Positions 1-9,151 of a stretch of DNA of 64,000 nucleotides are shown here, piece after piece. The position numbers and the translations under genes are program-made. Source of the stretch: Zhongshania antarctica (GTDB lineage Bacteria > Pseudomonadota > Gammaproteobacteria > Pseudomonadales > Spongiibacteraceae). Each line of letters starts with the position of its first letter. Position 1 is the stretch's first letter. A model generated the notes under the pieces. The model was not told where the DNA came from and searched no databases. It saw only the letters and a program-made list of their open reading frames with translations. The stretch is from positions 372,001 to 436,000 of the forward strand of contig NZ_JACHHW010000001.1 in the NCBI RefSeq assembly GCF_014202945.1, read 5' to 3'.

Positions 1-82
1 AGCCTTGCCGGGCTAAATCACTGCATATCGCCAAGCCTATGCCACTGGCGGCGCCAGTCACTAACGCGACTCTCTTTCTCAT
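1..82 (-). CDS. Short-chain dehydrogenase/reductase, N-terminal fragment
   Basis: Only the first 27 codons lie inside the window. They read MRKRVALVTGAASGIGLAI, the classical beta-alpha-beta NAD(P)-binding start of the SDR family with its TGxxxGIG glycine motif. The start ATG is at 80-82 and has a GGTGAG ribosome-binding site inside the 3' end of the TetR gene, whose stop codon is 3 bp upstream. The two genes are therefore very probably co-transcribed, TetR first. An oxidoreductase of this family acts in the cytoplasm, but the fragment does not reveal the substrate. Confidence 0.8.
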   Translation of the reverse strand, partial: MRKRVALVTGAASGIGLAICSDLARQG

Positions 83-85
83 TGC

Positions 86-751
86 TCACCTGTTTTTAAT
101 TATTGTTTCTTTCCCGCACACCGCCCTAAATCCCGCCGCCATGAACGGAATCATGCGTTGATACGCTGCCTCAAAGTCGGAAGACTGGCACTTACCCCCA
201 GACAAGCGATCAATACGCCCAGTTTGTGCCAAAGTTAACGCAAGGGCACCAGACACATAGTGGTAACACCAGTGCAGATCCGCTTCCCGCGCCTTGGGAA
301 AAATTACTTTTAAGGCCTCAATAAACTCGCCGACATGCTTGTCAAAATTGTCCTTCATCAAGGTTTTGCTCCATACCGGCGAGGTCATTACATACGCTAA
401 TAAGGCCATGTAATTTTTCCAACCAGGATCACCACTCTCTTGCGCAAATTTCAGTGGCAATAAAAAAGCCTCGATAATTTGCTCCAAGGTTTGCGGTTGA
501 CCACTGGCAGCTTGCAGGCTATTGCGCAGCACTTCGCGACGGGTATTGCCTAATAATTCTGCCCGGCGATGAAACACCGCATAAAACAAATCAAGTTTTT
601 TGCCAAAGTGATAACTGGCCAGCGCAACATCAACATTGGCGCCCGTCGAAATCTGGCGCATCGTTACGCCGTCAAAGCCATGCAGAGCAAACAGCTCTTC
701 CGCGACATCCAGAATGCGCTCACTTTTTAGACCGCTGTCTTTTTTATTCAT
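86..751 (-). CDS. TetR/AcrR family transcriptional repressor
   Basis: This 221-residue protein has an N-terminal TetR helix-turn-helix at about residues 11-57, including GFDGVTMRQIS and the recognition-helix signature ASYHFGKK. An all-helical ligand-binding domain follows. TetR proteins bind short palindromes as dimers and release DNA on binding a small ligand. The gene is divergent from a sodium:solute symporter, and the 159-bp gap holds one TTCAAC-N4-GTTGAA palindrome. Two more copies lie before the TonB receptor at 2479. The inference is that this repressor controls the symporter, the receptor, itself and the downstream SDR. The inducer is unknown but is probably what the symporter and receptor import. 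Confidence 0.9.
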   Translation of the reverse strand: MNKKDSGLKSERILDVAEELFALHGFDGVTMRQISTGANVDVALASYHFGKKLDLFYAVFHRRAELLGNTRREVLRNSLQAASGQPQTLEQIIEAFLLPLKFAQESGDPGWKNYMALLAYVMTSPVWSKTLMKDNFDKHVGEFIEALKVIFPKAREADLHWCYHYVSGALALTLAQTGRIDRLSGGKCQSSDFEAAYQRMIPFMAAGFRAVCGKETIIKNR

Positions 752-852
752 TGTTACACCCCAAGCACCAGCGAAAAATCGGTCTATGTGAAACGACGTG
801 TCTTACGCCACCGGCCTGTAAATAAATCTGTTTTAAAAGCCGCGCTTGTTTT

Positions 853-868
853 TTCAACAAGCGTTGAA
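853..868. promoter_or_regulatory. Candidate TetR operator 1 (TTCAAC-N4-GTTGAA)
   Basis: The site is a perfect 6+6 inverted repeat with spacer AAGC. It lies 42 bp before the symporter ATG and about 100 bp before the tetR start, in their shared divergent region. The same half-sites with the same spacing recur twice before the TonB receptor at 2479. Size and symmetry fit a TetR-dimer operator. Assignment to the neighbouring TetR is inferred from proximity and recurrence. Confidence 0.65.
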
Positions 869-910
869 TATAGTGGCTCACGAATAATTAAAATACAAGG
901 CGGATATTAC

Positions 911-2347
911 ATGAATTCGGCAGAAGTCTTTAAATATGTGCTGACTGGCGCGTACGTGATACTTGTTTATGGACTCTCTTGGATAGGGATGCGCCGCACC
1001 AAAGACATCAGTGGTTTCGCCATTGGCAATAAAGACATGAGCCCCTACCTCATCGGCATAACGCTCGCGGCATCCATCGCGTCAACGGCGACCTTTGTCA
1101 TTAACCCGGGCTTTGTCTATGCCCACGGCTTGTCTGCCTATCTCCACTACGGCGTTGCAGGCTCAGCGGGGATACTTACCGCGTTTATCGTTTTGTCCCG
1201 AGGCTTTTTGCGCTTGGGCGAGGAAAGCAAGGCGCTGACAATTCCCCAATGGATATACCATCGCTATCACCATCGCGGCTTTAGCCTGTTTTTTGCCTTT
1301 ATCAATTTATTATCGATCAGCTTTGTGGTGTTGATTTTAGTTGGCTGCAGCCTACTCATGACAGGTATTTTCCCAATAGAACAAAAGTCCGCCTTAATCG
1401 TGGTACTGGTCTTTGTATTCTCTTATGTATTAATGGGCGGCACCTACGCCCATGCCTACACCAACACCCTGCAAGGCATCATGATGATCATCGTGACCTT
1501 GTTATTATTTATTCAAGGCTTCCACTATTTCAACGGCGATATTTTAGGCGCATTGCGCGACATCAGCCCCGGCTATGGCGCCGCCTTCAACCCCGAAAGC
1601 AATCTTTATTACGATTTTTTCTCGGTGTTTGGCGGCGGCTTTATTGTTACCTTTGCGCTAATGCTCCAGCCCCATATTTTAACTAAGGTGCTGTATTTGC
1701 GCAGCGAAGCCGACATTGGTAAATTTATTGGCACCACCGTTATTGTCGGCACACTCTTTACTTTAATTTTAATGGTCGGCTTTTACGCCCGCCTTGCCGG
1801 CCTAGAGATCCCCACCCAAGACACCGTCGTAAGAGAATACTTGCTACATGAATTCAGCGGCAGTCCCCTCGGCGAAATCACCCTAGTGTTTATTTTTATT
1901 ACCCTGCTCGCGGCCGGCATGAGCACCTTAGACGGTATTCTCGTGTCACTATCAGCAATGGTGGTTAATGACATTGTCACGCCGCTGAGTAAGAGCCAAA
2001 ACAACGGACTCGCCTGGTCGCGCTGGACGCTAATCGCGGTGGGTATCATCGGCCTGCTACTGGCCTGGAATCCGCCGCCACTGATCGGTTTATTCGCGCA
2101 AAAGGGCGTGTACGGCCTTGCCGCTGCGTCATTGGTACCAATGCTATTCGGAGTACTGATACGCAAAAAGCTACCCTTGCCACTGATTGCCAGCGCCTCG
2201 TTTATCGCGCTGTTAAGTCACTTCTACTTCAACTTATTTGGCGGTGTCGCCAACCCTGCGGTGTCGGCCAGCTATGCCATTATTGGCTCGTGCACATACA
2301 CCCTCGCAGGGCTCGGCATACTCCACTTATTCCAAAGCAAAAAATAA
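911..2347 (+). CDS. Sodium:solute symporter family transporter (SSS)
   Basis: This is an inner-membrane protein of about 478 residues with roughly a dozen hydrophobic helices. The family couples inward sodium flow to uptake of a small organic solute. The stretch AAGMSTLDGILVSLSA matches the conserved SSS helix containing a sodium-coordinating Ser/Thr. The frame is open upstream to a GTG at 788. The ATG at 911 is preferred because AAGGCGG precedes it at good distance, the first helix starts properly from it, and an upstream start would put the palindrome at 853-868 inside the gene. The substrate cannot be read from the sequence. The TonB receptor downstream shares the same operators, so the two may form an outer- plus inner-membrane uptake route. 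Confidence 0.9.
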   Translation: MNSAEVFKYVLTGAYVILVYGLSWIGMRRTKDISGFAIGNKDMSPYLIGITLAASIASTATFVINPGFVYAHGLSAYLHYGVAGSAGILTAFIVLSRGFLRLGEESKALTIPQWIYHRYHHRGFSLFFAFINLLSISFVVLILVGCSLLMTGIFPIEQKSALIVVLVFVFSYVLMGGTYAHAYTNTLQGIMMIIVTLLLFIQGFHYFNGDILGALRDISPGYGAAFNPESNLYYDFFSVFGGGFIVTFALMLQPHILTKVLYLRSEADIGKFIGTTVIVGTLFTLILMVGFYARLAGLEIPTQDTVVREYLLHEFSGSPLGEITLVFIFITLLAAGMSTLDGILVSLSAMVVNDIVTPLSKSQNNGLAWSRWTLIAVGIIGLLLAWNPPPLIGLFAQKGVYGLAAASLVPMLFGVLIRKKLPLPLIASASFIALLSHFYFNLFGGVANPAVSASYAIIGSCTYTLAGLGILHLFQSKK

Positions 2348-2370
2348 TTTCACTTTAGCTATATTGACTT

Positions 2371-2386
2371 TTCAACGGATGTTGAA
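2371..2386. promoter_or_regulatory. Candidate TetR operator 2 (TTCAAC-N4-GTTGAA)
   Basis: This is a perfect inverted repeat with spacer GGAT, between the symporter stop and the TonB receptor start. It has the same half-sites and spacing as the site at 853-868. Its centre is 32 bp from that of operator 3, close to three helical turns, so two dimers could bind the same DNA face. Confidence 0.65.
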
Positions 2387-2402
2387 TAACCTCGATTACA
2401 AA

Positions 2403-2418
2403 TTCAACAATTGTTGAG
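2403..2418. promoter_or_regulatory. Candidate TetR operator 3 (TTCAAC-N4-GTTGAG)
   Basis: This copy has one changed base in the right half. Its symmetry reaches 20 bp at 2401-2420 with a single mismatched pair. The right half overlaps a possible -35 element (TTGTTG at 2411-2416, with TACACC at 2435-2440 as a weak -10), so a bound repressor would block the receptor promoter. The TonB receptor ATG is at 2479. Confidence 0.6.
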
Positions 2419-2478
2419 TTAAAACCGAGTAATCTACACCGCACTAACACATAATCATAAACCTAACGCAGGTGCCCC

Positions 2479-4785
2479 ATGATAAATATAAGAAATGATA
2501 AAAAGCGGATAGCCATGTTAATCGCAATAAGCAGCGCGGCGGCCACATACCACAACCCAGCGTGGTCACAGCAAGGCGCAGCAATCGTGTTAGAAGAAGT
2601 ACTGGTTACCGCGCAAAAACGCGAACAAAATCTGCAGGAAGTACCGGTCTCTATTACCGCGTTTACTGCCACAGAACTGGCAAGCAAGGGCATTACCACC
2701 ATTACCGAATTGGAAAAAAGTGTGCCCAACACGCAGTTCCGTGCGAGTCGCGCCACCAACTCTACTCTCACTGCCTATATTCGCGGCGTTGGTCAGCAAG
2801 ACCCACTCTGGGGGTTTGAACCCGGTGTTGGTGTGTATGTTGATGATGTTTACTACGCGAGGCCGCAAGCAGCTGTTATGGATGTATTCGACGTAGAGCG
2901 CATCGAAGTTTTGCGTGGCCCCCAGGGTACGCTCTACGGTAAAAACACGGTGGGCGGCGCAATAAAATACATTACCCGCCGAATGACTGGCGAAGCCGAG
3001 GGCACAGTTACCCTTGCCACCGGCGCCTACGACCAACAAGACATGAACATTTCAGCGCAACTACCCATTATTGATAATGAGCTGTATATCGGCGCCGCCA
3101 TCGCCAGAATGGAACGCGACGGCTACGGCAGCGTAGACACCGGCTACAATATTAATACTGGCAACTACAGCGCCAGTGAAGAGAACTACAATAAAGATAT
3201 TTTAGTTGCGCGAGTCAGCGTGGAATACAGCCCCACCGATGAGCTGTTTATTCGTGTAGCTGGCGACCGTACCGACGACAATTCTAATCAGCCCTGCGGC
3301 TCGCAATCTAACGCTAGCACCCTAACCCACCCGGCCAACGGACAGTCTTTTGCGCGATCGAGCAATCCGTTTGACGGCGCCTGCGGCACAACGCATCTGT
3401 CGAATGTCGAAAACAGCGGCTTCTCACTCACAGCACAATACCAGCTAACCGAAAACACCAGCTTAAAATATATATTCGCCAAGCGGGAAGGTGAAACCCA
3501 GCAGTTCATCGACTTTGACGGCACCCCCCTCGACGCCTTTGATGTACCCGCCAAATACACCGACGACCAAAAGTCCCATGAGCTGCAAGTCAACTACAGC
3601 ATTGACCGCATCGCCGTGGTTGCTGGCTTGTACTACTTTAGCGGCAACTCAGCGGGCGCATTTGATGTGGTGTTAAACGGTTTGGGCGGCACCCCCTATA
3701 TGGATGGCGAGCATTATGATCTGGCGATTGGCGGCGACGTCGACACCGAAAGCAGCTCCGCCTACTTCAATATTAGCTACGACATTCTCGACGATTTAAC
3801 CCTCACCACAGGCCTGCGTTTAACCAAGGACGACAAAAACTCCAACATTAGACGCTATGCTTATAACACCACTAATTCATCACCCTATACCCAGACTCAA
3901 GGCACCAACTTCACCTATGGCGACGCCAGTAATGACACTCTGCTCTCGGTGGCCACCGACATTAGCGACAAAGACGCCGATAAAGATTGGAGCGAACTCA
4001 GCCCCTCCGTCAAACTCGACTGGCGCATGACTGACGACGTAATGCTCTATATTAGCTACGCCGAGGGCTTTAAATCTGGCGGCTTTGATATGCGCGGCAA
4101 CGCCGCCACCAATCCCAATGTCGCCCAGGGCTACGACCCTGAGACCGTTGAAACCCTTGAAGCGGGCATAAAATCACAGCTGTGGAATGACCGCCTACGC
4201 CTCAACTTCACCGTGTTTAGCATGGACTACACCGACATGCAGCTGACGGTACAAACCGCCCAGCCCGCACCGGTGTTCTTCTCCTCTGACGTGGTTAACG
4301 CTGGTACGGCAGAAATACAGGGTGCTGAATTGGAAGCCTTATTCCAAGTCACCAGCAATATCAGCACCTCACTCTCAGTTGGCCACATGAACGCCGAGCT
4401 GACCGAGGTTATTTCCGGTGGTACGGACGTCTCCGACAGCTGGGAAATGCTCAACGCGCCCGATTGGACCGGCCAGTTCGCAATCAATTATGAGCGCGAC
4501 CTCGGTGACGCTGGCAGCATTGCCCTGAACACTGCCGCCTCTTACCGTGACGCCTCCAGAAACTTTAATAATGTGGTGTGCAGCTGCGACCAAGATAAGT
4601 CCTACACCTTGCTCGATGCAGGCGCCAACTGGTATTCCGCAGACGAACACTGGACGGTTGGCCTGCACGCAAAAAATATTGAGAACAAGACATACAAAAC
4701 CGGCGGTTACAATCTTGGCTCTGGTGAACTCGCCTTTTACGGCGCGCCAAGAACCTGGACCGCCAGCGTGGCCTACGCCTTTTAA
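2479..4785 (+). CDS. TonB-dependent outer-membrane receptor
   Basis: The 768-residue protein has an N-terminal signal peptide ending near AWS-QQ (about residue 31), a TonB box in EEVLVTAQKREQ, a plug domain with VERIEVLRGPQGTLYGKN, and a 22-strand-type barrel ending in aromatic SVAYAF. These receptors take up scarce or large substrates across the outer membrane using TonB/ExbBD energy. The RBS GCAGGTG precedes the ATG. The style, with EEVLVTA and a GPQGTLYGKNTVGG plug, is common in receptors of marine and sphingomonad bacteria that are often linked to catabolic genes rather than iron uptake. Two TetR-type palindromes precede it, so it probably belongs to the same regulon as the symporter at 911. 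Confidence 0.92.
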   Translation: MINIRNDKKRIAMLIAISSAAATYHNPAWSQQGAAIVLEEVLVTAQKREQNLQEVPVSITAFTATELASKGITTITELEKSVPNTQFRASRATNSTLTAYIRGVGQQDPLWGFEPGVGVYVDDVYYARPQAAVMDVFDVERIEVLRGPQGTLYGKNTVGGAIKYITRRMTGEAEGTVTLATGAYDQQDMNISAQLPIIDNELYIGAAIARMERDGYGSVDTGYNINTGNYSASEENYNKDILVARVSVEYSPTDELFIRVAGDRTDDNSNQPCGSQSNASTLTHPANGQSFARSSNPFDGACGTTHLSNVENSGFSLTAQYQLTENTSLKYIFAKREGETQQFIDFDGTPLDAFDVPAKYTDDQKSHELQVNYSIDRIAVVAGLYYFSGNSAGAFDVVLNGLGGTPYMDGEHYDLAIGGDVDTESSSAYFNISYDILDDLTLTTGLRLTKDDKNSNIRRYAYNTTNSSPYTQTQGTNFTYGDASNDTLLSVATDISDKDADKDWSELSPSVKLDWRMTDDVMLYISYAEGFKSGGFDMRGNAATNPNVAQGYDPETVETLEAGIKSQLWNDRLRLNFTVFSMDYTDMQLTVQTAQPAPVFFSSDVVNAGTAEIQGAELEALFQVTSNISTSLSVGHMNAELTEVISGGTDVSDSWEMLNAPDWTGQFAINYERDLGDAGSIALNTAASYRDASRNFNNVVCSCDQDKSYTLLDAGANWYSADEHWTVGLHAKNIENKTYKTGGYNLGSGELAFYGAPRTWTASVAYAF

Positions 4786-4798
4786 AGCAAGGTTAAAA

Positions 4799-4826
4799 GG
4801 GTCATGGCAAGTACTTACCATGACCC
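4799..4826. terminator. Hairpin after the TonB receptor, possible terminator
   Basis: A perfect 9-bp stem, GGGTCATGG pairing with CCATGACCC, encloses a 10-nt loop 13 bp after the receptor stop. A short T run at 4838-4842 is too far from the stem for a textbook intrinsic terminator. It may attenuate read-through into the hydrolase at 4880 or protect the receptor mRNA 3' end. Confidence 0.45.
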
Positions 4827-4879
4827 TCATGCCCACCTTTTTAATACCCACCGATTCACCTTCTTTCGAGCCATAGCCA

Positions 4880-5755
4880 ATGCAAAATTACAGCGACTAC
4901 TGGTATCAAAGCAGCGACGGCTTACGCCTTTATGCTCGCCAATACGGTAAAAGCAACGCTGAACACACCATCATCTGTATTCCGGGACTCACCCGCAATT
5001 CCGCCGACTTCACCCCGCTGTGCGAGCACCTAGCGATGCGCTATCGCATTCTTGCGGTTGATCTGCGCGGACGAGGCAATTCCGATTACGACAGCAATCC
5101 CCAAAATTATCACCCCGCCACGTACGCCCGCGATATGATTTGCTTACTCGACGATCTTAAGCTGAACTCGGCCATATTTATTGGCACATCCCTTGGCGGT
5201 CTGGTTTCGATTGTATTAGCCGCCACGGCGCCAGAACACGTTGTGGCCGCCACCCTCAACGACATCGGCCCCGAGGCCGATCAAGCGGGCTTAGATCGCA
5301 TTAAATCCTATGTCAGCAACCCGAACTCCGCCAGCAACTGGGCAGAGGCCGCAGCGAATACCAAATCGACGCTTGGCCACGCCTACCCAAACTTTAGCGA
5401 CGACGACTGGCAACAATTTACAAAGAATATTTACCGCGAGAACGCCCAGGGTCAACCGGAGCTGAGTTACGATCCGAATATTGCCCTGCTCTTACAACAG
5501 CAAAATGACGTTCCCCCAACGAATTTATGGCCGCTATTTAGGCTTATTCGCGACACCCCCCTATTATTAATTCGCGGCGCATTATCCGATATTTTAAGCC
5601 CGGACTGTGTCGCCAAAATGCAAGATCAGCAAGTAGACATGCAGTTTATTGAAGTACCAAACTGCGGACATGCGCCACTGCTCAGTGAGCCAAGCGCGCT
5701 TGGGGCTATTGATCGCTTCCTAAATAAAATCAAAGCAAAAGATCAACACAGTTGA
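4880..5755 (+). CDS. Alpha/beta-hydrolase fold enzyme
   Basis: A 291-residue cytoplasmic alpha/beta hydrolase with a complete triad: nucleophile elbow GTSLGG (Ser104), Asp237 in LSDILSP, and His264 in NCGHAPL. DLRGRGNSDYD is the usual motif after strand 4. The family hydrolyses esters, lactones, enol-lactones or C-C bonds, and the substrate is not evident here. It follows the TonB receptor on the same strand. Its stop codon lies inside the LiuR-type operator for the next gene, so the gene boundary is shared with the liu promoter. It could belong to the TetR-controlled uptake unit or be an ancillary carboxylic-ester hydrolase. Confidence 0.85.
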   Translation: MQNYSDYWYQSSDGLRLYARQYGKSNAEHTIICIPGLTRNSADFTPLCEHLAMRYRILAVDLRGRGNSDYDSNPQNYHPATYARDMICLLDDLKLNSAIFIGTSLGGLVSIVLAATAPEHVVAATLNDIGPEADQAGLDRIKSYVSNPNSASNWAEAAANTKSTLGHAYPNFSDDDWQQFTKNIYRENAQGQPELSYDPNIALLLQQQNDVPPTNLWPLFRLIRDTPLLLIRGALSDILSPDCVAKMQDQQVDMQFIEVPNCGHAPLLSEPSALGAIDRFLNKIKAKDQHS

Positions 5756-5780
5756 CGTTAACGTAAACTAGAAGTAAAGT
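5752..5780 (+). promoter_or_regulatory. LiuR-type operator and promoter of the liu operon
   Basis: A 16-bp near-palindrome at 5752-5767, TTGACGTT-AACGTAAA with one mismatched pair and a perfect ACGTTAACGT core, overlaps a sigma70-like promoter: TTGACG at 5752-5757, then a 17-bp spacer to TAAAGT at 5775-5780. MerR-family LiuR is known to regulate branched-chain degradation genes in proteobacteria through palindromes of this kind. The site lies 33 bp before the liuR start, fitting autoregulation and control of the whole operon. It also overlaps the stop codon of the preceding hydrolase gene. Confidence 0.7.
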
Positions 5781-5812
5781 TGGCAAATCGCAACCACAAA
5801 GCCAACTAATTT

Positions 5813-6214
5813 ATGCCCCAGCAGACTTTTAGCATTTCTGATTTGGCCTCAGACTTCGACGTAAGCACTCGCACCATTCGCTTCTATGAAGAAAAAGGCC
5901 TAATCAATCCTGAGCGACGGGGTCAAACCCGAATTTATAGCGCCGCAGACCGGATTAAGCTCAAGCTAATTATTCGGGGCAAGCGCATGGGCTTATCGCT
6001 GGAAGACAGCAAAGACATTATTGAAATGTACCAGCCCGAGCACGACAACAGCCCCCAGCTCATCAAACTCATCAATAAGATTCGAGAACGCCAAGTTCTA
6101 CTTAAAGAGCAATTGCGCGACGTCGAAGCCATGCTCGCCGAATTGGACGACGCCGAAGAGCGCTGCGTTCAAGCGCTCGCAGAAATGCAAAACACACAAA
6201 GTAAAACTGGCTAA
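5813..6214 (+). CDS. liuR: MerR-family regulator of leucine/isovalerate catabolism (LiuR)
   Basis: The 133-residue protein has a MerR-type winged helix at residues 7-75 (DVSTRTIRFYEEKGLI, then RIYSAADR) and a C-terminal dimerisation coiled coil at about 78-125. It lacks the cysteines of metal-sensing MerR proteins. MerR proteins of this size placed directly before an isovaleryl-CoA dehydrogenase gene are LiuR, which responds to branched-chain intermediates. The gene heads liuA-liuB-liuD-liuE on the same strand and has the operator described at 5752-5767. Confidence is high for the family and good for LiuR, from context. Confidence 0.88.
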   Translation: MPQQTFSISDLASDFDVSTRTIRFYEEKGLINPERRGQTRIYSAADRIKLKLIIRGKRMGLSLEDSKDIIEMYQPEHDNSPQLIKLINKIRERQVLLKEQLRDVEAMLAELDDAEERCVQALAEMQNTQSKTG

Positions 6215-6256
6215 GTCAGCTATACATAAAATACTCAATTATAGGGCACCCTACTT

Positions 6257-7426
6257 ATGAGCAACTCCTACCCCACATTGAATTTTGGCCTTGGCGAAGA
6301 AATCGACATGTTGCGCGACGCCACCTACCAATTTGCCCAGGCGGAAATAGCGCCCCGCGCCGAGAGCATCGACAAAGACAATGCCTTCCCCATGGACTTA
6401 TGGCGCAAAATGGGCGATATGGGATTGCTCGGCATCACCGTTAGCGAAGAATTCGGCGGCAGCGATATGGGCTATTTGGCCCATGTTATTGCCATGGAAG
6501 AAATCAGCCGCGCCTCAGCGTCGGTGGGTCTTTCCTACGGTGCGCATTCCAACCTCTGCGTAAACCAGATTTTCAAAAACGGCACCCAAGCTCAAAAAGA
6601 AAAATACCTGCCCAAGCTCTGCTCTGGTGAACACGTCGGCGCGCTGGCCATGTCTGAGCCCAATGCCGGTTCCGATGTCGTGAGCATGAAACTCAAAGCC
6701 GAAAAACAAGGCGACCACTATGTGCTTAACGGCAACAAGATGTGGATCACCAACGGCCCCGATGCTAATACCTATGTGATCTACGCCAAGACCGATATCA
6801 ACGCCGGCCCACGAGGTATGACCGCATTTATAGTAGAGCGCGACTACCCCGGTTTTAGCCGCTCACCAAAGCTCGACAAACTCGGCATGCGCGGTTCCAA
6901 CACCTGCGAACTCGTGTTTGAAGACTGCAAAGTGCCCGCCGAGAATATCCTCGGCAAAGAAGGTGAAGGCGTCAAAGTATTAATGAGCGGCCTCGACTTT
7001 GAGCGCACCGTTTTGTCCGGCGGCCCCACCGGCATTATGCAAGCCTGTATGGACGTGGTCGTACCCTATCTTCACGACCGCAAACAATTTGGCCAAAGCA
7101 TTGGTGAATTCCAGCTTATGCAGGGCAAGCTCGCCGATATGTATACCGAACTCAATGCCAGCCGCGCCTATTTATACGCCGTCGCTCGGGCCTGTGATCG
7201 CGGCGAAGCCAGCCGTAAAGACGCCGCTGGCGTTATTCTTTACGCCGCAGAAAAAGCCACGCAAATGGCCCTGCAAGCCATCCAAACCTTAGGTGGCAAC
7301 GGCTACACCAATGAATTTCCCACAGGCAGATTACTGCGCGACGCCAAACTATATGAAATTGGCGCAGGCACCTCAGAAATTCGCCGCATGCTCATTGGCC
7401 GCGAATTATTTAAAGAAACCGTTTAA
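6257..7426 (+). CDS. liuA: Isovaleryl-CoA dehydrogenase
   Basis: A 389-residue FAD-dependent acyl-CoA dehydrogenase oxidising isovaleryl-CoA to 3-methylcrotonyl-CoA in leucine breakdown and passing electrons to ETF. The signature [11 protein letters not shown] and the flavin motif MWITNG are present. The diagnostic feature is the base position: Glu249 in [13 protein letters not shown] matches the helix-G catalytic glutamate of isovaleryl-CoA dehydrogenases. The C-terminal motif reads [12 protein letters not shown], with Gly where medium- and short-chain enzymes carry their base. It starts 42 bp after liuR with weak SD-like AGGGCACCC before the ATG, and the MCC beta gene follows. Confidence 0.95.
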   Translation: MSNSYPTLNFGLGEEIDMLRDATYQFAQAEIAPRAESIDKDNAFPMDLWRKMGDMGLLGITVSEEFGGSDMGYLAHVIAMEEISRASASVGLSYGAHSNLCVNQIFKNGTQAQKEKYLPKLCSGEHVGALAMSEPNAGSDVVSMKLKAEKQGDHYVLNGNKMWITNGPDANTYVIYAKTDINAGPRGMTAFIVERDYPGFSRSPKLDKLGMRGSNTCELVFEDCKVPAENILGKEGEGVKVLMSGLDFERTVLSGGPTGIMQACMDVVVPYLHDRKQFGQSIGEFQLMQGKLADMYTELNASRAYLYAVARACDRGEASRKDAAGVILYAAEKATQMALQAIQTLGGNGYTNEFPTGRLLRDAKLYEIGAGTSEIRRMLIGRELFKETV

Positions 7427-7477
7427 ATAAATTACGCACCACTAACAAACGCCCAGCGAACAAAAGGCACAAGGGAA

Positions 7478-9085
7478 ATGACCGTACTCAAATCCAAAAT
7501 CAATAGCCGCGACCCCAGCTTTGCTGAAAACGCGGCACATATGCAAGCCCAGGTCGACGACTTACAAAAGATCATTGCCGCGACCACCTTAGGCGGCGGC
7601 GAAAAGTCCCAGCGCCGTCATACCGAGCGCGGCAAGCTGCTGCCTCGCGAGCGCATCAACGTTTTGCTGGACGTCGGCACCCCCTTTTTAGAACTGTCGC
7701 AATTAGCAGCATATGAGGTCTATAAAGAAGAACTCGCCGCGGGGGGCATCATCACCGGTATCGGCAGAATCTGCGGCCAAGAATGCATGGTGATTGCCAA
7801 TGACGCTACCGTAAAAGGTGGCAGTTATTTTCCGCTAACCGTAAAAAAACACCTGCGCGCCCAAACCATTGCCCAAGAGAATCACCTGCCCTGTATTTAT
7901 TTGGTGGACTCCGGCGGCGCAAATTTGCCCCGCCAAGACGAGGTCTTTCCTGACCGCGAACACTTTGGTCGCTTCTTTTTCAATCAGGCCAACATGTCGG
8001 CCATGGGTATTCCCCAAATTGCCGTGGTCATGGGCAGCTGCACCGCCGGTGGCGCGTATATTCCGGCCATGGCTGACGAATCGATTATTGTGCGCGAACA
8101 AGGCACCATCTTTTTAGCCGGGCCGCCGCTGGTAAAAGCCGCAACAGGTGAAGTCGTGAGCGCCGAAGATCTTGGCGGCGCCGATGTCCATTGCCGCACC
8201 TCTGGCGTTGCCGACCACTACGCCCAAAACGATCATCACGCCCTGCAATTAGCGCGCAACGCCGTAAAGCGTTTAAACCGTCGTAAACCACAGTCTTTAG
8301 ACGTGGCCCCCAGCCAAGAGCCAGCCTACCCTGCTGACGAAATCTACGGCATCATTCCCAAAGACAGCCGCAAGCCCTACGACGTGCGCGAAATTATTGC
8401 CCGCGTCGTTGACGGCTCAGACTTTGATGAATTTAAAGCCCTCTACGGCACCACCTTAATTTGCGGCTTTGCCCGCATTTTTGGTTATCCCGTCGGCATC
8501 GTCGCCAATAACGGTATTTTGTTTTCTGAATCGGCCCAAAAAGGCACGCACTTTATTGAGCTGTGCGCCCAGCGCAAAATTCCGCTGATCTTTTTACAAA
8601 ACATCACCGGCTTTATGGTGGGTCAGCAATACGAAGCCGGCGGTATTGCCAAGCACGGCGCAAAAATGGTGATGGCCGTGGCCTGCGCTAAAGTCCCCAA
8701 ACTCACGGTATTGATCGGCGGTTCTTTTGGCGCCGGCAACTACGGCATGTGTGGCCGCGCCTACGACCCGCGCTTTATGTTTATGTGGCCCAATGCCCGT
8801 ATTTCCGTTATGGGCGGCGAGCAAGCGGCTGGGGTAATGGCGCAAATAAAACGCGACCAATACGAGCGTGAAAATCAAGACTGGCCAGCAGAAGAAGAAA
8901 AAGCTTTTAAACAGCCGATCCTCGACACGTATGAGAAGCAAGGTCACCCCTATTACGCCTCGGCGCGGCTGTGGGACGACGGCGTGATCGACCCCGCCGA
9001 CACCCGCATGGTATTGGGTTTGAGCTTGTCGGCCAGTTTGAACAAGCCAATTGAAGACAGCAAATTTGGCGTATTCAGAATGTAA
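7478..9085 (+). CDS. liuB: Methylcrotonyl-CoA carboxylase, carboxyltransferase (beta) subunit
   Basis: The 535-residue protein is the carboxyltransferase half of 3-methylcrotonyl-CoA carboxylase. It transfers CO2 from carboxybiotin to 3-methylcrotonyl-CoA to give 3-methylglutaconyl-CoA. Two crotonase-like halves are present: the N-terminal half with [11 protein letters not shown] and [13 protein letters not shown], and the C-terminal half with [11 protein letters not shown] and [20 protein letters not shown]. Length and motifs match MCC beta. AAGGGAA precedes the ATG. The alpha subunit follows after 66 bp with no liuC hydratase gene between them, which differs from the common liuABCDE order. 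Geranyl-CoA carboxylase (AtuC) is a homologue, but the surrounding liu genes favour MCC. Confidence 0.95.
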   Translation: MTVLKSKINSRDPSFAENAAHMQAQVDDLQKIIAATTLGGGEKSQRRHTERGKLLPRERINVLLDVGTPFLELSQLAAYEVYKEELAAGGIITGIGRICGQECMVIANDATVKGGSYFPLTVKKHLRAQTIAQENHLPCIYLVDSGGANLPRQDEVFPDREHFGRFFFNQANMSAMGIPQIAVVMGSCTAGGAYIPAMADESIIVREQGTIFLAGPPLVKAATGEVVSAEDLGGADVHCRTSGVADHYAQNDHHALQLARNAVKRLNRRKPQSLDVAPSQEPAYPADEIYGIIPKDSRKPYDVREIIARVVDGSDFDEFKALYGTTLICGFARIFGYPVGIVANNGILFSESAQKGTHFIELCAQRKIPLIFLQNITGFMVGQQYEAGGIAKHGAKMVMAVACAKVPKLTVLIGGSFGAGNYGMCGRAYDPRFMFMWPNARISVMGGEQAAGVMAQIKRDQYERENQDWPAEEEKAFKQPILDTYEKQGHPYYASARLWDDGVIDPADTRMVLGLSLSASLNKPIEDSKFGVFRM

Positions 9086-9151
9086 ATTCAATGCCTCGCC
9101 AAAAAGCGACACAACCGTATATTCCGTATTCCAAACAGTGGAAACGCAAAC

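Noticed and set aside
911-2347. Symporter start at GTG 788
   Set aside because: It would add a polar 41-residue tail and place the TetR palindrome inside the gene; ATG 911 has a better ribosome-binding site.
2590-3039. A 149-codon antisense frame inside the first TonB receptor (also 4375-4851)
   Set aside because: It lies fully inside a certain gene on the other strand and has no recognisable domain or plausible start signal.
8594-9112. A 172-codon antisense frame over liuB
   Set aside because: It is a shadow of the liuB codon pattern; its histidine-rich translation shows no family resemblance.
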